Part shown: one piece after another, positions 60,547 to 64,000 of the stretch | Position numbering within the stretch: the stretch's first letter is position 1 | Layout of the letters: the number at the start of each line of letters is the position of its first letter | NCBI GenBank assembly: GCA_945910815.1 | Contig: CAMDZD010000005.1 | Location: 53,921 to 117,920 of the forward strand | Origin: an uncultured Clostridia bacterium | GTDB lineage: Bacteria; Bacillota; Clostridia; Oscillospirales; Ruminococcaceae | Direction: 5' to 3' | Length of the DNA: 64,000 nucleotides | The notes under the pieces: model-generated | What the model was told of the DNA's origin: nothing | What the model saw: only the letters and a program-made list of their open reading frames with translations | Database searches by the model: none | Position numbers and translations under genes: made by a program

Positions 60547-61005
60547 ATGATGTTCAATTTTAAGAAAAAAAAACAGAAAGAAATCGTTATAGATGATACT
60601 TTTGGTAAAATAGTTTATTGTGATTTTCAATGGGTAGGAACTGCTGAAATTTCTTTGTTCAATTCATCATTTTCAGTTGATGTTGAATTATACAACGATG
60701 GAAAAAAGAATATTACAGATGAACAGAAAAGCTCTTTTCAAAAATATAAAAACAATTTAAAAAGCATTGAAGAAAACATTGAAAATATATTGAAATCGGA
60801 ATTTGGTGACATTAATATGAATAATGTTCCTTTCAAACCTGTTTCGCTTGTATTCAAAAAAAACGGCGATTTTGCTTTAATAGTATCTGTTGGTGAAACT
60901 GATGATATAATGTCACAAAACAACATTGCGATTTGCATATCACCTGAATTAAAATATTATGGTTCAGATGAGTCCTATATGTCGGAGGTGTTTTTTACAC
61001 AATGA
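60547..61005 (+). CDS. Probable immunity protein
   Basis: The 152-residue cytosolic protein has 'DDTFGKIVYCDFQWVGTAEI' near its start, resembling the DUF6985/DUF2262-type immunity-like fold, and an even acidic-basic mix with no membrane segments. It lies 14 bases downstream of the toxin gene, is similarly AT-rich, and its stop overlaps the next gene by four bases. The immunity role is inferred from position. Confidence 0.6.
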   Translation: MMFNFKKKKQKEIVIDDTFGKIVYCDFQWVGTAEISLFNSSFSVDVELYNDGKKNITDEQKSSFQKYKNNLKSIEENIENILKSEFGDINMNNVPFKPVSLVFKKNGDFALIVSVGETDDIMSQNNIAICISPELKYYGSDESYMSEVFFTQ

Positions 61006-62525
61006 ATTTTGAAGAAACAATATCATACGGTACAATGTCATTTCTTACAGCCGATTTTGAAAAAGCTATATCCTATGCAAAAGAGGCAAGAAAGCTTGAA
61101 CCAGATAATCCCGAACCTTATGAGCTTATGGCAAAATCATATCAGGCACTCGGAAAAACTTCCGAATCTGTGCATTATTTCAAAAAAGCCGTTGAATGTG
61201 ATGTGAATAACGGAAACAGATATGTTGAACTCGGTATTGCTTACGGTAGCAACGAACAGCCGGCGGAAGCTCTCGAATCTTTCGCAGAGGCGGAAAGACT
61301 TAACTGTTCCGATGATTACCGTGGCGGAATGTACCGCACGCTTGCATTGGTTGATTACGACATAGGCAGATATGAAGATGCCGCTGCCAACTTCACAAAA
61401 GCACAGAAATATCTCGAACCCGATATTGAACTTCTGATGTACAAGGCACTTTCATATTCAATGGCAGGCAATATCTCAAAGGCAGTTTTAACAGTCAATC
61501 AGATTAAACAGCTTGCTCCGCTTGATTACAGCGGATACAAGCTTGCATATACCTTTTATATGCATTTTGAACGCTTTGAAGATGCCGTTGATGAACTTTC
61601 CGAAGCACAGGAAATTATGACGGAAAACGAAAAAAATCTGCCTATGGATTTCTATTTTGACTATGCGGATTTACTTCATGCAAAATACGAAAAGGAAAAC
61701 GATGAGGATAAAAAAGCTGAATATCTCTCCGGTATTATTGAAACAATTTCAAAAGGTCTCAAAGAATCAAAGCCGGATATAAATGAAGTTGTAAATGCTT
61801 ATATACAGTCTGCCGATACATACATTCAGCTTGCACAGTATGCTGACGGCGAAGAAAACAAGGCATATATGTATAATTATGCCGTAAATATACTGAATGC
61901 CGTAAATTCTCCCGCACAGTCATTCAACAGCGGTTTTCTTGTTATGGAATCAGTGCTGAAAACCGAATACCCCGAAGATAAATCATATTTTGAAAATTCC
62001 GATTATCAGCAGTATAGCGAAGATGAACTTCAGATGCTTTCAGAATCAGCTTTATATGAAAAGGATAATAATTCAGAATCTGAAACAAAGGAAACATATA
62101 AGCTTGATGTCAATGAACCTATTAATTATTCCGATGAAATAAGGGAACGTGTTTATATGCTTTACATAAGTGCATATACAGGACTTAAGGATTATAAAAA
62201 TGTTCTCAGATATGTAAATGAAATAAAGGACAGGAATAATATTCAGATTGCACATGTCGGAAAGTATCTTGAGGCAAAAACATATGCTGATATGGGCGAA
62301 AATGAAAAGGCTTCTGAACTTTATAAAAAGCTTATAGAATATTACAGGAGAGCTGTAATTAAAGACCCGTCCGATTTGTCTGCCGTTTCTTACAGGGTAC
62401 AATGCTATATTGATTTGGGAGAATACAGCGAGGCAAGAAACTATTGCCACAGTTTATCGGAATCCGTCAGAAAGCCTTTGCTTGAACAAATCAGCAAGGC
62501 GGAATCAGCTGAAAAGGAGAGTTAA
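61002..62525 (+). CDS. TPR repeat protein
   Basis: The 507-residue protein is made of tandem tetratricopeptide repeats, e.g. 'FEKAISYAKEARKLEPDNPEPYELMAKSYQALGKT' (about 17-52) and 'AEALESFAEAERLN' onward, with further repeats near the C-terminus ('GENEKASELYKKLIEYYRRAV'). It has no signal peptide. TPR proteins scaffold other proteins; here it may chaperone the ESX-like substrates. GGAGG sits inside the immunity gene's end. Confidence 0.8.
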   Translation: MNFEETISYGTMSFLTADFEKAISYAKEARKLEPDNPEPYELMAKSYQALGKTSESVHYFKKAVECDVNNGNRYVELGIAYGSNEQPAEALESFAEAERLNCSDDYRGGMYRTLALVDYDIGRYEDAAANFTKAQKYLEPDIELLMYKALSYSMAGNISKAVLTVNQIKQLAPLDYSGYKLAYTFYMHFERFEDAVDELSEAQEIMTENEKNLPMDFYFDYADLLHAKYEKENDEDKKAEYLSGIIETISKGLKESKPDINEVVNAYIQSADTYIQLAQYADGEENKAYMYNYAVNILNAVNSPAQSFNSGFLVMESVLKTEYPEDKSYFENSDYQQYSEDELQMLSESALYEKDNNSESETKETYKLDVNEPINYSDEIRERVYMLYISAYTGLKDYKNVLRYVNEIKDRNNIQIAHVGKYLEAKTYADMGENEKASELYKKLIEYYRRAVIKDPSDLSAVSYRVQCYIDLGEYSEARNYCHSLSESVRKPLLEQISKAESAEKES

Positions 62526-62529
62526 AAAA

Positions 62530-62838
62530 ATGCCATGGCTTTCCAAAGATGTAAAACTTAATGAGGAGGCTTTCAGAACTGCCTCCGAAGAAATGGAAAA
62601 ATTAAAAGAAAGAACTGCAACATTAAGAACAAATCTCAGTGAACTCTATAAAGGTCTGTCAGAGGCTTTGCAATCGGAATCCGGTGATGAACTGGATTTA
62701 GCAGTACAAGATGTAATTCTTGAGCCGATAGATAATCTCGGACTCGTAATAAATCAGATTTCCGATACTCTTAATACTATTATAGGTACGGGATATTATA
62801 AAGATATTTTTATCGGATTTCAGGAATTAAATAAATAA
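62530..62838 (+). CDS. Small helical ESX-like protein 1
   Basis: The 102-residue protein is helical with a central turn around 'SESGDELDLAVQDVI', the length and shape of WXG100-type secreted proteins but with no WxG. AAGGAG is eight bases before the ATG, overlapping nothing, five bases after the TPR gene. The secretion role is inferred from its neighbours. Confidence 0.6.
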   Translation: MPWLSKDVKLNEEAFRTASEEMEKLKERTATLRTNLSELYKGLSEALQSESGDELDLAVQDVILEPIDNLGLVINQISDTLNTIIGTGYYKDIFIGFQELNK

Positions 62839-62866
62839 TTAAAAGTAAACAGGAGGATTTAAAAAA

Positions 62867-63223
62867 ATGGCTGATGAAACAACAGGAACAGCAGGAACAA
62901 TGGGTGCAACCGGTCAAATCAATATCACAAGTGCAATGATGGAAAATGCTATAAGTGCAATTGACGACTATATGGCAACAGTAAAAACAGAATACGGAAA
63001 CATTTCAAACGCAATGTCAACACTTACTGCCGAATCTTTTAACGGTTCTGCTTCAAACGGATTCCGTAATTTTTACAACACAAAAATTGACCCTATGCTT
63101 AACAATGAAGGTTCACTTATTAAAATGCTCCAGTCACTTCGTGGAATGTGCGAATCCGCACTGAAACAGCTCCCGGGCGAAAGCGGAGTTGACGAATGTC
63201 TTGCAGAAATCAACAATCAGTAA
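62867..63223 (+). CDS. Small helical ESX-like (WXG100-type) protein 2
   Basis: The 118-residue protein has a short Thr/Gly N-terminus ('MADETTGTAGTMGATGQ'), then two helices around a central 'ESFNGSASNGF', where WXG100 proteins have W-x-G; here Phe-Asn-Gly. Helices 'ITSAMMENAISAIDDYMATVK' and 'MLQSLRGMCESALKQL' flank it. AGGAGG precedes the ATG. Expected to dimerise and be exported by a type VII system, by family analogy. Confidence 0.65.
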   Translation: MADETTGTAGTMGATGQINITSAMMENAISAIDDYMATVKTEYGNISNAMSTLTAESFNGSASNGFRNFYNTKIDPMLNNEGSLIKMLQSLRGMCESALKQLPGESGVDECLAEINNQ

Positions 63224-63244
63224 AATTCAGAAAGAAGGAAAATT

Positions 63245-63556
63245 ATGGCAGATTGTACAGTAAATAATCAAGTATTAAAAAATGCTGTTGAAAGCATTAA
63301 TACAGCAGGTAAAAATCTTGCAACAGCCGGAGATAACTTTGTAACAGCTTTTAAAAATGCAATAAACGGTATGTCCGGAGAAGTTTATGACGAACTCATC
63401 GAATTTTTCAAACAGTCCTATGAACCGTTTGTATCAGGTGAAAGCGGAATCGGCGAAACGGTTAAGGGTCTCGGAAATCTTCTTGAAACAAACCGTGTTC
63501 ATTTCGCACAGGTAGACCACAATATTGCAGAGCAAATCAGAGAGGCTCGCAAGTAA
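63245..63556 (+). CDS. Small helical ESX-like protein 3
   Basis: The 103-residue helical protein shows a helix-turn-helix layout around 'INGMSGEVYDELIEFFKQSY', again WXG100-like in length but lacking Trp. It follows ESX-like protein 2 by 21 bases with GAAGGA before the ATG, and a hairpin terminator follows. Confidence 0.6.
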   Translation: MADCTVNNQVLKNAVESINTAGKNLATAGDNFVTAFKNAINGMSGEVYDELIEFFKQSYEPFVSGESGIGETVKGLGNLLETNRVHFAQVDHNIAEQIREARK

Positions 63557-63576
63557 AAATCTTTAATAATCAGAGT

Positions 63577-63608
63577 ATTCGGTAGTTCCCTTTCGGGGAT
63601 TACCGAAT
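63577..63608 (+). terminator. Terminator-like hairpin after the ESX-like genes
   Basis: ATTCGGTA-GTTCCC/GGGGAT-TACCGAAT stem with loop TTTC. The following tract is only ATTTC, so termination may be partial. Confidence 0.6.
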
Positions 63609-63634
63609 ATTTCACCTAAAAAGGAGTGATTTTA

Positions 63635-64000
63635 ATGCCATTTGAAATTCTTACAGATAAGGAAATTGAACTTCTTTCAGAAGAAGAAAAAGAATATTAT
63701 TTTCTCGAATATAAAAAATATCAGGCAAGAACAAAGTTTATTGATACAATAGAAAGACTCGCAAATGTCAGATTAGATGAAATTAAACTAAAAAAACAGG
63801 AATTAAAATCATTCCCGAAAATTGCTGAAGTTAAGGAATCGAAATTTAAAGAACCTGAACAGGAAAAAATTAAGAAAATCAAAGTAATTATTCCGCATAC
63901 AAAAGGTAAAAAATATATTATACCAGAATTTAATAAACCGTCCGCACAGGAAGTAAAAATTCCTGAAACAGTCGGAAAGGCTTACGAAGAACCTCAATTT
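63635..64000 (+). CDS. Unknown protein, N-terminal part (runs off the right edge)
   Basis: The first 122 codons are open to the window end. AAAGGAG is eight bases before the ATG. The protein begins with an acidic helical segment ('LLSEEEKEYYFLEYKKYQ') and becomes Lys/Glu/Pro-rich ('KEPEQEKIKKIKVIIPHTKGKKYIIPEF'). It is on the same strand as the ESX-like genes and may belong to the same locus. No family recognised. Confidence 0.6.
   Translation, partial: MPFEILTDKEIELLSEEEKEYYFLEYKKYQARTKFIDTIERLANVRLDEIKLKKQELKSFPKIAEVKESKFKEPEQEKIKKIKVIIPHTKGKKYIIPEFNKPSAQEVKIPETVGKAYEEPQF

Overview
The window is AT-rich Gram-positive DNA. It shows strong Shine-Dalgarno sites, many TTGACA-17 bp-TATAAT promoters, a sporulation gene (gerW/ytfJ) and a dockerin-bearing, secreted rhamnogalacturonan lyase. 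Together these point to an anaerobic, probably cellulosome-forming Clostridia member, most likely Ruminococcus or a close Oscillospiraceae relative. Anaerobic ribonucleotide reductase (nrdD/nrdG) and hybrid cluster protein fit a strict anaerobe. No rRNA, tRNA, CRISPR array or complete insertion sequence was seen.

Bases 1-35 kb are mostly housekeeping. A leftward operon runs M50 protease-scpA-scpB-DUF2953-gerW-D,D-carboxypeptidase (3467 to 1). It is followed by rpmB, two overlapping RadC-like genes, a PAS-GGDEF-EAL protein, apgM, an aconitase/isocitrate dehydrogenase oxidative TCA branch, nrdDG, nadE, pyrE and gap. The classic CYTH-phoH-ybeY-era-yqzL-recO-mutS2 operon follows. A 1002-residue PL11-RICIN-dockerin enzyme lies leftward at 32-35 kb.

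Bases 35-47 kb are accessory metabolism. There is a metallophosphatase, a frameshifted GGDEF pseudogene, a Crp/Fnr regulator divergent from hcp with a palindromic operator, and an eight-gene rightward operon (39.7-46.9 kb). That operon encodes a multi-subunit flavin/iron-sulfur amine or opine oxidase-like complex, an ornithine-cyclodeaminase-like protein, an AraC regulator, a P-II protein and an APC permease. It looks like a regulated nitrogen-source catabolic unit.

Bases 47-64 kb are the least explained. A leftward run of eight small and medium genes (52.1 to 47.0 kb), six of unknown function, is divergent from a 910-residue NACHT-type STAND NTPase. Then come an acidic pentapeptide-like protein preceded by a structured leader that ends in a terminator, a PutP-type symporter, and a type VII-secretion-like locus at the right edge. 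The last holds a coiled-coil partner, a toxin with a C-terminal HNH-like domain, a probable immunity protein, a TPR protein, three ESX-like small helical proteins and a truncated gene. The best candidates for undescribed biology are the 47-55 kb NACHT neighbourhood, the 55.8 kb structured RNA, the oxidase/P-II operon and the toxin locus.
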